Assembly (NCBI GenBank): GCA_043755815.1
Contig: JAYUSF010000224.1
Location: 20,294-84,293 of the forward strand
DNA length: 64,000 nt
Origin: CAIWAH01 sp043755815
GTDB taxonomy: Bacteria > Verrucomicrobiota > Verrucomicrobiia > Limisphaerales > UBA9464
Direction: 5' to 3'
Shown here: piece after piece, positions 1-8,997 of the stretch
Layout: every line of letters starts with the position of its first letter
Position numbering within the stretch: the stretch's first letter is position 1
Program-made: the position numbers and the translations under genes
Notes under the pieces: generated by a model
The model's input: the letters and a program-made list of their open reading frames with translations, nothing else
Told to the model about the DNA's origin: nothing
The model's database searches: none

Positions 1-561
1 TTGCAGACCGATGTCGAAGCGGCGTTTCAGGGCGACCCGGCGGCCTTGAGCCGGGACGAGGTGATCGTGGCCTATCCGTTCATCGAGGCGATCTCGGTGC
101 ACCGGCTCGCGCACGAACTCTTTCTTCGAAAGATCCCGCTGCTCCCGCGCATCATGAGCGAGTGGGCCCACGCGCGCACGGGCATGGACATCCATCCGGG
201 AGCCCGGATCGGCACCCATTTCTTCGTGGACCACTGCACGGGCACGGTGATCGGCGAGACGGTCATCATCGGGAACCATGTGAAGCTTTACCAAGGCGTC
301 GGCCTGGTGGCGCGCTCGCTGGCCGCCGGCCAGGCGTTACGGGGACAGAAGCGGCATCCCACCCTGGAGGACGGAGTCACGATCTACGCCAACGCGACGA
401 TCGTGGGCGGGGACACCGTGATCGGGGCCGGCAGCACAATCGGCGCGAGCGTGTTCCTCATGCACGGCGTGCCGCCGCACAGCCTCGTGCTGATGGATGA
501 CGTGAAGCTCAAGGTCGTGCCCAAGGCCGACCGGAACCAGGTCATCGACTTCCAAATCTGA
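1..561 (+). CDS. cysE: Serine O-acetyltransferase, 5'-truncated by window edge
   Basis: Transfers acetyl from acetyl-CoA to L-serine, the first step of cysteine synthesis in the cytoplasm. The 186 visible residues contain the SATase helical segment (HRLAHEL near residue 37) followed by left-handed beta-helix hexapeptide repeats (TGMDIHPGARIG, GTVIGETVIIGNHVKLYQGV, DGVTIYANATIVGG). The family in this phylum is usually near 300 residues, and the frame is open to base 1, so the TTG there is probably an internal Leu codon and the true start lies upstream. The stop overlaps the next ATG (TGATG). The acetyl-CoA loop, usually GVTLGA, reads GVGLVA here. Confidence 0.9.
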   Translation: MQTDVEAAFQGDPAALSRDEVIVAYPFIEAISVHRLAHELFLRKIPLLPRIMSEWAHARTGMDIHPGARIGTHFFVDHCTGTVIGETVIIGNHVKLYQGVGLVARSLAAGQALRGQKRHPTLEDGVTIYANATIVGGDTVIGAGSTIGASVFLMHGVPPHSLVLMDDVKLKVVPKADRNQVIDFQI

Positions 562-1079
562 TGCTGCTGCGCGACGCCAAGCCGGGCGATGCCGAGATCA
601 TCGCCGAGTTCAACGCCCGCCTCGCGCAGGAAACGGAGGGACGCAGTCTGGACCGCACCGTCCTCGTTGCCGGCGTCCGGGCCCTGCTGGCCGACCCGGC
701 CAAGGGCCGCTACTTCGTGGCCGAGCAGGCCGGCCTCGTCATCGGACAGGTGATGGTCACCTACGAATGGAGTGACTGGCGCAACGGGATGTTCTGGTGG
801 CTGCAAAGCGTCTACGTCGTCGACGACGCCCGCGGCCAGGGGATTTTCCGCGCCCTGTTTGAGCACGTGGAACGGCTGGCCGGTCAGGAATCCGGCGTGT
901 GCGGAATCCGGCTTTACGTGGAGCGGGAGAACGAACGGGCGAAGGGCGCCTACCTGCGGCTGGGCATGATGAACGCCGGCTACGAGGTGTTCGAGTCCGT
1001 GTTCGCCGCGCCGGCACCCGGCGCGATGCCGGACGACGAACGGGAGATTCCTTACCGAAGCGCTGCAATCGGATCATGA
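561..1079 (+). CDS. GNAT-family N-acetyltransferase
   Basis: A 172-residue GCN5-related acetyltransferase. The acetyl-CoA-binding motif is in the middle (LQSVYVVDDARGQGIFRAL, a V-x-x-x-x-R-G-x-G variant), followed by the typical ERENERAKGAYLRLGM helix where GNAT proteins have the N-x-x-A-x-x-Y-Y element. The substrate cannot be read from the sequence. The start ATG overlaps the serine acetyltransferase stop, and its own stop overlaps the exosortase start (ATGA), so the three genes are probably co-transcribed and translationally coupled. Confidence 0.85.
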   Translation: MLLRDAKPGDAEIIAEFNARLAQETEGRSLDRTVLVAGVRALLADPAKGRYFVAEQAGLVIGQVMVTYEWSDWRNGMFWWLQSVYVVDDARGQGIFRALFEHVERLAGQESGVCGIRLYVERENERAKGAYLRLGMMNAGYEVFESVFAAPAPGAMPDDEREIPYRSAAIGS

Positions 1080-2023
1080 ACAACCTGCGACAATTCATGG
1101 GCAGTCTGCCTCACAAGGGCTGGCTGGGAGTCCTGCTGGTGAGCTGGGTGGCGCTGTTCCATCTGCTCGGCAATTCGAGCTTTGGTTACGTGAACACCGA
1201 ATCCGCCTTCGTCTGGCTTTACCGTTGGTATCAGTTGCCGACGATCGGGGAGTCCGGCGACGAGCTCTGCCCGCTGGTGCCAGCCGTGGTGGGCGTGTTG
1301 CTCTACCTCCGCCGGGCACAGATCCAGGCGGCGGTGAAGCAGCCGTGGTTTCCAGGAGTGTTCCTGCTGACGCTGGGACTGGCCTTGCATGTGTTTGGCT
1401 ACCTCGCCCAGCAGGTCCGGCTCTCCCTGGTGGGTTTCATCATCGGCAGCGGCGGACTGATCGCCGGGCTCTGGGGGCGGGAGCTGCTGAAAGTGGTCGC
1501 CGGCCCGATCCTCTTCCTGATCTTTGCCATCCCGATGGCGGCCTACACGGACGGGCTCACCTTTCACCTGCGGCTGATCGTCACCAAGCTGGCGGTCGGG
1601 GTTTGCCAGACCTTGCTGGCCATGCCCATCGAGCAGGCGGGCACGACGGTCAGCCGGCTGCCGACCGCCCTCTCGGCCGGGTTCAAATTTGACGTCGCAC
1701 CGGCTTGCAGCGGGATCCGCAGCATGCTGGCCGTGCTGTTCGTCACCACGGTGTTTGTGCATCTCAACCGGCGGCGGTGGTGGCACAGCCTGCTCCTGCT
1801 GGCGGCCGCCACTCCGCTCGCGCTGGTCGGCAACACGATCCGGTTGGTGTTCGTCTTTTTGATGGGAGACGCGTTGGGCGAGGAGGTGGGCAAGGCGGTG
1901 GAGACCAAGTTCGGCTTCATCACCTACGCCGCGGCCCTGATCGGGATTCTCGTGATTGACCGGCTCATCCTGCGACGGAGACCACCCGCCACCGCCGCCG
2001 AAGGAACGCCCGCCACCGCATGA
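1076..2023 (+). CDS. Exosortase/archaeosortase-family transpeptidase (stand-alone)
   Basis: A 315-residue multi-pass inner-membrane protein of the exosortase family, which cleaves C-terminal PEP-CTERM-type signals and attaches proteins to the surface. The ATG at 1076, inside the GNAT stop (ATGA), is preferred over an upstream in-frame start within the GNAT gene. The catalytic Cys is in PACSGIRS (about C211) and the Arg in GNTIR (about R256). The third usual residue, His a few positions before G-W/F, is not seen: the place reads VETKFGF. The protein is clearly paralogous to the N-terminal half of the fused protein at 2783, for example LFHLLGNSSFGYVNT against LFHFQGNSSFGYIDT. The EpsI gene overlaps its stop. 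Confidence 0.93.
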   Translation: MNNLRQFMGSLPHKGWLGVLLVSWVALFHLLGNSSFGYVNTESAFVWLYRWYQLPTIGESGDELCPLVPAVVGVLLYLRRAQIQAAVKQPWFPGVFLLTLGLALHVFGYLAQQVRLSLVGFIIGSGGLIAGLWGRELLKVVAGPILFLIFAIPMAAYTDGLTFHLRLIVTKLAVGVCQTLLAMPIEQAGTTVSRLPTALSAGFKFDVAPACSGIRSMLAVLFVTTVFVHLNRRRWWHSLLLLAAATPLALVGNTIRLVFVFLMGDALGEEVGKAVETKFGFITYAAALIGILVIDRLILRRRPPATAAEGTPATA

Positions 2024-2781
2024 ACCGAAACGCCTTACGGGTCGCTGTCCTTTCGTTGGCCCTGATCGGGGCCGGTTTTGCGCTGTTGAACCGGCTTCGC
2101 AGCCATCAGGCCCTGGGCCGGCCGGCGGTGGTTGTGGTGCCAGGAGTGCTGGCGCCAACGACCAACAATGCCGTGCGAACCAACGCAGTGGTGATGCCCG
2201 AACGCCTGGCCGGATTCGACAGCGTGCCGGGTGAAATCACCGCGATGGAACTGGACTTCCTGCCTCCCGACACCTCGTTCGGGCGTCGCATCTACCAGGC
2301 CGCCGAAGGCAATCTCTATGTGCAGGCCAACGTGGTCCTGATGGGCAGCGACCGCACCAGCATCCACCAGCCGGACTTCTGCCTCACTGGCGTCGGTTGG
2401 AACATCCAGCGAAAACGCGCCGCTGAAATCACCCTGGAAACAACTCTCCGGCGCAACCTGACGGTGAGCCGCTACGACGCCAGCAAGCTGGTGCGGCTCC
2501 CGGACGGGCGCGTGGTCCAGGCCGCCGGCATCTATGTCTTCTGGTTCGTCGCCGACGGAGTGGAAACCGCCAACGTCTGGCACCGGACGCTGGCCACGAT
2601 GCAAAGCGTGCTGCTCAAGAACACGCTCCCGCGGTGGGGATATCTCTCCTTCTTCGCCCAGTGCCCGCCCGGGCAGGAGGACGTGACCTTCGACCGGATG
2701 GCCCGGCTGATCGCCGCCTATGCGCCGCAGGTGATGCGCCAGCCCGATCCCGCTTCCACCGCGGCCGTCCAGACCCGATAG
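2020..2781 (+). CDS. Exosortase-associated EpsI-family protein (DUF3485)
   Basis: A 253-residue protein with one N-terminal membrane segment (VAVLSLALIGAGFALL) and an extracytoplasmic EpsI domain. The signature DRTSIHQPDFCLTGVGW and the YVFWFVADG and RWGYLSFFAQCPPGQE blocks are all present. EpsI partners exosortases and is needed for exopolysaccharide export in methanotroph-type EPS loci; its biochemical role is not settled. The ATG overlaps the stop of the stand-alone exosortase (ATGA), so the pair is coupled. It is a close paralogue of the EpsI domain fused to the next exosortase. Confidence 0.9.
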   Translation: MNRNALRVAVLSLALIGAGFALLNRLRSHQALGRPAVVVVPGVLAPTTNNAVRTNAVVMPERLAGFDSVPGEITAMELDFLPPDTSFGRRIYQAAEGNLYVQANVVLMGSDRTSIHQPDFCLTGVGWNIQRKRAAEITLETTLRRNLTVSRYDASKLVRLPDGRVVQAAGIYVFWFVADGVETANVWHRTLATMQSVLLKNTLPRWGYLSFFAQCPPGQEDVTFDRMARLIAAYAPQVMRQPDPASTAAVQTR

Positions 2782-2782
2782 G

Positions 2783-4453
2783 ATGAACTCCCGCTTCCCC
2801 AATTGGCCGGTGCTCGCGGCCCTGCTGACCGCTTGGACCGCCCTGTTTCATTTCCAGGGAAATTCCTCCTTCGGATACATCGACACGCGGTCGCTGTTCG
2901 TCTGGCTGAACGCCCTCTATGGCGCCAACTCCGACGACGCCCTGGGCTGGGTGGTCGTGCCCCTGATCGCTCTCCTCATCTGGACGCGGCGTGATGAATT
3001 CGCGCGCGTGCCCAAGCAGCCGTCACTGCTCCCGCTGGGCCTGTTCACGCTGGCCGCCATCTTCCATCTCGCCGGCTCCCTGCTGCAACAGGCCCGGCTG
3101 TCGGTGGTCGGTTTCGGCCTGGGACTCTATGCCCTGACGGGCCTCGTTTGGGGCACCGCCTGGTTGCGTGCCGCCGCCTTTCCGTTTTCCCTGCTGGCAT
3201 TCTGCATCCCGCTGACCGCCTACACGGACGGACTGACGCTGCCCCTGCGGCTGATCGCCACCCGGCTCTCCACGGACTTCTGCAATGGCATCCTGGGGCT
3301 CCACCTGATCCGGGAGGGCACACTGGTCTTTGATACGCTGCCCTCCGGCCAGAAGGGATTCGAGTTCGACGTGGCTCCCGCCTGTTCCGGCATCCGCAGC
3401 CTGACCGTGGTGCTCCTGCTCACGTTGACCTTCGGCTACCTGCAGTTGGACCGCTGGTGGCGCCGGGGCGTCTTGCTGCTTTCCGCCATCCCGCTCGCCG
3501 TGCTCGGCAACGTGGCGCGTCTGGTCACGGTCTTCGCGGTCGGTTCCCGTTATGGTCAGGAGGCCGGCGCCCGGATCGAGACGAATCTGGGCTTTGTGAC
3601 CCTGCTGGTGGCGCTCGGGGGAGTGATGCTGATCTCCCGGTGGCTGAGCGATCCCATCACGGAGGCGGCGCCACCGGCGCCCGAACCCCTTCGGGTAAAG
3701 CCGGCATCCTTGGGCGTCTGTCTCGCTGCGGTGGCGCTCGTTTTCGGGTTGATTGCCTGGGGCGGCAGCGCGCTCGCCGCCCGGCAACGGTTGGGCGCTC
3801 CCGGGGTGCGGCTGAGCCGGATGCCCCTCTTCGGGGAAGACGGAGGCATCGCCCGGACCAATTCGGTTTACCTGCCGACGATGGTGCCCGGATACACTTT
3901 CGAGAGCGGCAAGATCAGTCCGACCGAACTGCATTCGTTGCCGGCCGACACCACGTTTGGCCGGGCCATCTACACCGGCAGCGATGGGTTCACGGCCCAG
4001 GCCACCGCCGTGCTGATGGGGGGCGATCGCACCAGCATCCATCGTCCCGAATACTGCCTGACCGGTCAGGGCTGGCGCATCCGTTCCAAGCAGGAGGTTA
4101 CGCTGGCCAACCCGGACGGTTCCAGCTCTGGCCGCACCGTTCAGCGTTTCGATGGCGGCATGGTCAGTTCACTGGAAGGTCGGCGCCAGGAGTTGGCGGG
4201 CGTTTACGTCTTTTGGTTTGTTGCCGACGGCCAGCGCTCAGCCAGCCACTGGGAGCGCCAGTGGTGGATGATCCGGGACCTCGTCACCAAAGGGGTGCTC
4301 CAGCGTTGGGCTTACATTTCTTTCTTTGCTCCGTGCCCGCCGGGACGGGAAGACGAAGCCTTCCGCCGGGTCGCCCAACTGATCGGCGAAATCGCTCCGG
4401 CCATTGAGGTCTCCAAGGGTGCCCTTGCCGGCGGTCAGACCTTCCGGCCCTAA
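2783..4453 (+). CDS. Exosortase fused to EpsI domain
   Basis: A 556-residue two-domain protein. Residues 1-290 are a multi-pass exosortase with catalytic Cys201 in PACSGIRS and Arg246 in GNVAR. Residues 307-335 form a further membrane span, and residues 336-556 are an EpsI domain with DRTSIHRPEYCLTGQGW, YVFWFVADG and RWAYISFFAPCPPGRE. It starts one base after the EpsI stop. The expected catalytic His is again absent (IETNLGF). Gene order exosortase-EpsI-[exosortase:EpsI] shows a tandem duplication in which one copy is split and the other fused. Substrate specificity of the two copies cannot be told from sequence. Confidence 0.93.
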   Translation: MNSRFPNWPVLAALLTAWTALFHFQGNSSFGYIDTRSLFVWLNALYGANSDDALGWVVVPLIALLIWTRRDEFARVPKQPSLLPLGLFTLAAIFHLAGSLLQQARLSVVGFGLGLYALTGLVWGTAWLRAAAFPFSLLAFCIPLTAYTDGLTLPLRLIATRLSTDFCNGILGLHLIREGTLVFDTLPSGQKGFEFDVAPACSGIRSLTVVLLLTLTFGYLQLDRWWRRGVLLLSAIPLAVLGNVARLVTVFAVGSRYGQEAGARIETNLGFVTLLVALGGVMLISRWLSDPITEAAPPAPEPLRVKPASLGVCLAAVALVFGLIAWGGSALAARQRLGAPGVRLSRMPLFGEDGGIARTNSVYLPTMVPGYTFESGKISPTELHSLPADTTFGRAIYTGSDGFTAQATAVLMGGDRTSIHRPEYCLTGQGWRIRSKQEVTLANPDGSSSGRTVQRFDGGMVSSLEGRRQELAGVYVFWFVADGQRSASHWERQWWMIRDLVTKGVLQRWAYISFFAPCPPGREDEAFRRVAQLIGEIAPAIEVSKGALAGGQTFRP

Positions 4454-4655
4454 CCGCAGTCCTAAACTGAATGTCCATCCAAGCCCGCAAACCCCACCGA
4501 CCCAACCGAGCGGGGCGACGCGGAAACTTCAGCCCTTGCAGATGAACTGCACATTCTCGAATTCGGTTCAGGCCGACCGGCCGAGTCTTCACAGCCGGGC
4601 TGCGGTTTTCTCGCTTAACAGCTCCCGGCCAGCCGCCTAAGACTTCCAACACACG

Positions 4656-6065
4656 ATGCTCAGCCGCCAGCGGCAACTCCTGACGAAACTGCACAAGCTG
4701 CTCGACGCAGCCTTGTTCGCCGCGGCGTTCTGGCTGGCCCACGCCATCCGTTCTATCGACTTCCTGGACCCCAACCACCTGATCCGGGAATTCGATGCCT
4801 ATGCCTGGCTGCTGATCGTCATTGTCGTGCTCACGCCGCCGGTGCTGGAGCTGAACCGCTTTTACAACCGCTCGGTCTTCTCGTCGCGCCGCGACACGCT
4901 GTTCCAGCTGATCCGCTCCGGCATCTGGATCTCGCTCATCGTCATCACGGTTCTGTTCTTCCGCAAAGACGAGAGCGCGCGCGGCGTCATGGTGCTTTTC
5001 ACCCCGCTCGCCGCGACGCTGTGCTTCGCCAAGGAGGAACTGGTCCGCCGCTGGACCGTGGCCCGCTTCGGCAACAAGGCTTCCCGCCGCCGGGTGATCC
5101 TGCTCGGCGCCGGGGGGAACGGCAAACCGGGTGACGACACCGTCAAGCTTGAGAAGTCCGTTGCCGCCGGCTCCCACGGGGAAGTCGAGATCATCGCCCG
5201 GCTCGACATCAACGAACTGTCACCCAACCAACTGGCGGAAACGCTTCACGAAACTTCGGCCAATGCCGTCATCATCTCGCCGCGACAGGCGTTGTTCGGC
5301 ACGATTGAGCAGGCCATCCAGATCTGCGAACTTGAGGGTGTTGACGTCTGGCTGCTCGCGGATTTTTTTCAGACCCGCCTCTCCCGGGCGAGCGCCGACG
5401 AACTCAACGGCCTCCCGGTGCTCGTCTTTCGGACCGGCCCCGACGCCTCCTGGCAGGCCCTGGCCAAGTCAGGCATCGACTTCTTCGGGGCTGCGACCCT
5501 GCTCCTGGGCGTCGTGCTCCTGGTCCCGATCATTCCCATCGCCGCCCTGCTGATCCGGCTGAGCTCGCCCGGCCCCGTGTTCTTCCGGCAACAGCGCGCC
5601 GGCCTCAACGGCCAGCCGTTCACCATGCTGAAGTTCCGGACGATGGTGACCAACGCCGAACAGTTGAAGCAGGAGCTCGCCGCCCTCAACGAGATGTCGG
5701 GCCCCGTCTTCAAGGTCACCAACGATCCGCGCATCACCCCGCTCGGTCGCTTCCTCCGCAAATGGAGCATCGACGAGCTGCCCCAGCTCTTCAACGTGCT
5801 CCGCGGCGAGATGAGCCTCGTCGGCCCCCGCCCGCTGCCCGTGGACGAGGTCCGCCGCTTCGACGACCCCGCGCACCGGCGCCGGCTCAGCGTGAAGCCC
5901 GGCCTTACGTGCCTCTGGCAGGTGAGCGGCCGCAACAACGTCAAGGATTTCAAGGAATGGGTCCGCCTCGACCTCGAATACATCGACAACTGGTCGCTCT
6001 GGCTCGACGTAAAGATTTTGGTCCGGACCGTCCCCGCCGTCTTCGCCGGAACCGGCGCCAAGTGA
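4656..6065 (+). CDS. Exopolysaccharide polyprenyl-phosphate sugar transferase
   Basis: A 469-residue membrane enzyme of the WbaP/EpsE type, which loads the first sugar phosphate onto undecaprenyl phosphate to begin a repeat unit. Four N-terminal membrane segments (about residues 15-125) and a CoA-binding-like Rossmann region (RRVILLGAGGNG) are followed by a fifth span near 265-290. The C-terminal bacterial sugar transferase domain carries FFRQQRAGLNGQPFTMLKFR, KWSIDELPQLFNVLRGEMS, LVGPRPLP and PGLTCLWQVSGRN. It follows the exosortases by 200 bases of apparently empty DNA, so the block links surface sorting with polysaccharide synthesis. Confidence 0.93.
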   Translation: MLSRQRQLLTKLHKLLDAALFAAAFWLAHAIRSIDFLDPNHLIREFDAYAWLLIVIVVLTPPVLELNRFYNRSVFSSRRDTLFQLIRSGIWISLIVITVLFFRKDESARGVMVLFTPLAATLCFAKEELVRRWTVARFGNKASRRRVILLGAGGNGKPGDDTVKLEKSVAAGSHGEVEIIARLDINELSPNQLAETLHETSANAVIISPRQALFGTIEQAIQICELEGVDVWLLADFFQTRLSRASADELNGLPVLVFRTGPDASWQALAKSGIDFFGAATLLLGVVLLVPIIPIAALLIRLSSPGPVFFRQQRAGLNGQPFTMLKFRTMVTNAEQLKQELAALNEMSGPVFKVTNDPRITPLGRFLRKWSIDELPQLFNVLRGEMSLVGPRPLPVDEVRRFDDPAHRRRLSVKPGLTCLWQVSGRNNVKDFKEWVRLDLEYIDNWSLWLDVKILVRTVPAVFAGTGAK

Positions 6066-6126
6066 CGTCCGGATCAATCCGGTGCCGATCGGCACTCCAG
6101 TTTTCGCGCCCTCAACCACCTTCCTT

Positions 6127-7119
6127 ATGCCCACGAAACCCACCCGTCGCCCCCCCGCCAAACCCATCGTTCAACCCGTCTCCGTCGTCACCGGCGGCGC
6201 TGGTTTTCTTGGCTCGCACCTCACGGACCTGCTCCTGTCGAAAGGGCACAAGGTGGTCATCATCGACAACCTGATCACCGGCTCGACCGACAACCTCGCG
6301 CACCTCGCCGGCCACGCGGACCTGAAGTTCATCAAGCAGGACGTCACGGAGTTTCTCTACCTTGCCGGGCCGGTGGACTACGTCTGGCACTTCGCCTCGC
6401 CGGCCAGCCCGATTGACTACCTCGAACTCCCGATCCAGACGCTGAAGGTCGGTTCCTTGGGCACGCACAAGGCGCTCGGACTCGCCAAGGCCAAGGGCGC
6501 CCGCTTCCTGATCACCTCAACTTCCGAGATTTACGGCGACCCGCTCGTGCATCCGCAGCGCGAAGACTACTGGGGCAATGTGAACACCATCGGGCCGCGC
6601 GGCTGTTACGATGAGTCCAAGCGGTTCGCCGAAGCGCTCGTGATGGCTTACCACCGCGAGCATGCCATCCCCACGCGCATGGTCCGCATCTTCAATACCT
6701 ACGGCCCCCGCATGCGCCTCCATGACGGTCGCGTGGTCCCTGCCTTCATCAGCCAGGCACTGACAAACAAGCCGATCACGATCTTCGGCGACGGCAAACA
6801 GACGCGTTCCTTCTGCTACGTCAGCGACCTGATCGCCGGCATCTATCGCCTGATGATGAGCGAAGGAAAGGATGCCCACCTGCCGACCAACATCGGCAAC
6901 CCGCACGAACTGACCATGCTTCAGTTCGCCCAGGAGATCATCAAGGCCACCGGCTCGAAGTCGAAGATCGTCCACAAGCCCCTGCCCCAGGACGACCCCA
7001 AGCAACGCCAACCCGACATCACCCGCGCCCGCAAGACGCTCGGCTGGGAGCCCAAGGTGCAATTGGCTGAGGGCCTGACCGGGACCATCGATTATTTCCG
7101 CGGGCGGTTGGGCCGGTGA
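6127..7119 (+). CDS. UDP-glucuronate decarboxylase (UDP-xylose synthase), SDR family
   Basis: A 330-residue extended short-chain dehydrogenase. It has the NAD-binding GGAGFLGSH, then the UXS signature region TSEIYGDPLVHPQ, EDYWGNVNTIGPRGCYDESK with the catalytic Tyr-x-x-x-Lys, followed by ARIFNTYGPRM-like and DGRVVPAFISQAL blocks. It converts UDP-glucuronate to UDP-xylose for the polysaccharide made with the preceding transferase. The ATG at 6127 is chosen; an in-frame ATG at 6082 would add 15 residues without homology. A Pro- and Lys-rich tail of about 15 residues precedes the fold, which is unusual but harmless. Confidence 0.92.
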   Translation: MPTKPTRRPPAKPIVQPVSVVTGGAGFLGSHLTDLLLSKGHKVVIIDNLITGSTDNLAHLAGHADLKFIKQDVTEFLYLAGPVDYVWHFASPASPIDYLELPIQTLKVGSLGTHKALGLAKAKGARFLITSTSEIYGDPLVHPQREDYWGNVNTIGPRGCYDESKRFAEALVMAYHREHAIPTRMVRIFNTYGPRMRLHDGRVVPAFISQALTNKPITIFGDGKQTRSFCYVSDLIAGIYRLMMSEGKDAHLPTNIGNPHELTMLQFAQEIIKATGSKSKIVHKPLPQDDPKQRQPDITRARKTLGWEPKVQLAEGLTGTIDYFRGRLGR

Positions 7120-7143
7120 ACCGTCCCGTTGGGTAAATCCGTC

Positions 7144-7473
7144 ATGAAGCCAATGGCCAAGCTGTGGGATTTCGCTTTGGGAGTCCTCCTAATCGGCTCA
7201 TTGCCCATGGTCATGTTCGTATTGGTGATGGGTTTGGGGACGTTGATTAAGCCGGATCCCAACGGAACTCCCGACCTGATTGGGACTGCGATGGTGTTCG
7301 CCGCCGCCTTCACCCTGCCATTGGCCACCCTGGTTTTCGTATGCCGCTGGCGAAAAACGCATCGGCGGCTCCCAGTCTCGTTTCTATGGATTGAAGTCCT
7401 GCTGGGTTTGGTTACAGGAGCCGCTTATTTCGTCTACCTCGTCGCCATGTGGGGCTTTGCTAGCATCAATTGA
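7144..7473 (+). CDS. Small membrane protein of unknown function
   Basis: A 109-residue protein with three hydrophobic segments (DFALGVLLIGSLPMVMFVLV, AMVFAAAFTLPLATLVFV, and a last one ending AAYFVYLVAMWGFA) joined by basic loops (RWRKTHRR). No recognised family. ATG at 7144 is taken; a TTG at 7129 is possible. The base composition is slightly lower in GC than its neighbours. Confidence 0.6.
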   Translation: MKPMAKLWDFALGVLLIGSLPMVMFVLVMGLGTLIKPDPNGTPDLIGTAMVFAAAFTLPLATLVFVCRWRKTHRRLPVSFLWIEVLLGLVTGAAYFVYLVAMWGFASIN

Positions 7474-7568
7474 CCGACCGGAAGGCCACTCCGTGACGGA
7501 CGACACCTTCAGCGGTCCAAAACCACCGTGACAGGCTTCCCGCACGCTGCTTGGTTCCTCCCGACTCC

Positions 7569-8825
7569 ATGGTCCCCTTGGCCCTCATCGGCGAAAGCAT
7601 CCTGATCGCCATCGGCATCCTCGGGCTGGCGTTCTTCTTCCTGTGGCGCATGGCCAAGGGCGGCGGCAATGACGGCGGACTGCTTTCCCTGCCGGCCAAA
7701 CTCCTCCTGACCGCCGTGCTGCTCGCGACGCTCGGCTACATGTTCCACCAGGGACGCGGCGGCAACCGGGGCGGGGCGGCGATCGCCCTGTTCACGGTCC
7801 TGCTGGTCGCCTTTCCGCTCGTGGTCATGTGGCTGCCCCAAGTCATCGAAACCGTGCTCAGCCCGTTCTTCGGTTCACTGACCGGCGGCAACGAACAGGT
7901 CGAAGCTAGGCCGATGTATTTCCGCGCCGTCGGCCTGCGTAAGCGGGGCGAATACTCCGCCGCCATCGAGGCCGCCGAGGCCGAACTCGCGCGCTTCCCC
8001 GACGATCTCGATGGGCTGCTCCTGATGGCCGACATTCGCAGCGTTGACCTGCGGGATCCGGCCGGGGCGTTGGGCCTGCTGGAACTTGCCGTGCTTGAGC
8101 CCAAACGCGCGCCGGCCAGCGTGGCGCTCCTGCTCAGCCACATCGCCGACCTGCAGGTGAACAAGCTCAACAACCCCGATGCCGCACGGGGCTCCCTGCG
8201 CCGGATTGTAACCGAGTTTCCCGGCACCGATGCCGCCGTGTTGGCGCAGCAGCGCCTGGCGCACCTTCCTGGCGAGCAGCAACTGCTCGAACGCTTCGAC
8301 CGCCCCAAGCTCATCGTCCACCACCACCCGGGTAACCTCGGCCTCGACTCCACGGCCATTCCCGCGAACTCCGACTCGGAAACCGCCCTGCAACGCGCCG
8401 GCGAACTGGTCCGCCATCTCACCGAATTCCCCGACGACTGGGAACGGCGCGAGGAATTGGCCCGACTCTACGTCGATCCTCTGGGCCGATCCGAGATGGC
8501 GACGGCGGAGATGGAACATCTCATCCAGCATCCCGACGCGCAGTCCCGCCACATCGCCCGCTGGCTCAACGAAATGGCCGACCTCCAGCTCAAGGCTCCG
8601 GACGGAGTCGATGCGGCCAAACTCACCTTGGAACGCCTCACGACCCGGTTCCCCAACACCCCGTGGGCGGAGCAGGCCGCCGCCCGCATCCGCCTGCTCG
8701 GCCTCGACCGTCGCGGCAAGGAGGCGACCCGCACCCTCCGGTTGGGCACCTACGAGCAGAACATCGGGCTGAAGCGCGGTGACCCGACCATCCCCGATCC
8801 GGCCAAGGGAACGAACCCCGAGTAG
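7569..8825 (+). CDS. TPR-type repeat protein with N-terminal membrane anchor
   Basis: A 418-residue protein with three hydrophobic segments in the first 105 residues, then helical TPR-like repeats (RAVGLRKRGEYSAAIEAAEA, AAGALGLLELAVLEPK and later PDDWERREELARLY). Such repeats serve protein-protein contacts. The membrane-anchored layout resembles scaffolds for envelope complexes, but no partner is evident. ATG at 7569 is preferred over TTG at 7551. It ends 172 bases before a convergent gene; that gap holds no clear gene or terminator. Confidence 0.7.
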   Translation: MVPLALIGESILIAIGILGLAFFFLWRMAKGGGNDGGLLSLPAKLLLTAVLLATLGYMFHQGRGGNRGGAAIALFTVLLVAFPLVVMWLPQVIETVLSPFFGSLTGGNEQVEARPMYFRAVGLRKRGEYSAAIEAAEAELARFPDDLDGLLLMADIRSVDLRDPAGALGLLELAVLEPKRAPASVALLLSHIADLQVNKLNNPDAARGSLRRIVTEFPGTDAAVLAQQRLAHLPGEQQLLERFDRPKLIVHHHPGNLGLDSTAIPANSDSETALQRAGELVRHLTEFPDDWERREELARLYVDPLGRSEMATAEMEHLIQHPDAQSRHIARWLNEMADLQLKAPDGVDAAKLTLERLTTRFPNTPWAEQAAARIRLLGLDRRGKEATRTLRLGTYEQNIGLKRGDPTIPDPAKGTNPE

Positions 8826-8997
8826 ATGCAGACACAGCCTTCTCCGTCGTTCGAATCGTAGCGGCCGGCTTGCCGTTAAAACACGCCACGTAGAGTGAAG
8901 GTTTGTTGCCGGCACTGGCCGTAACCACATCGGCAGGCGACCCGCCACTGGCAACGCAGAGCCCCCGTCCCTCTTCGCCTGAAGTTCCGGGGCAGGC

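Noticed and set aside
8826..8997. Gene remnant on the minus strand past the cyclase
   Set aside because: The short open frame (SAGNKPSLYVACFNGKPAAT) has no start with support and no recognised family; it cannot be told from chance.
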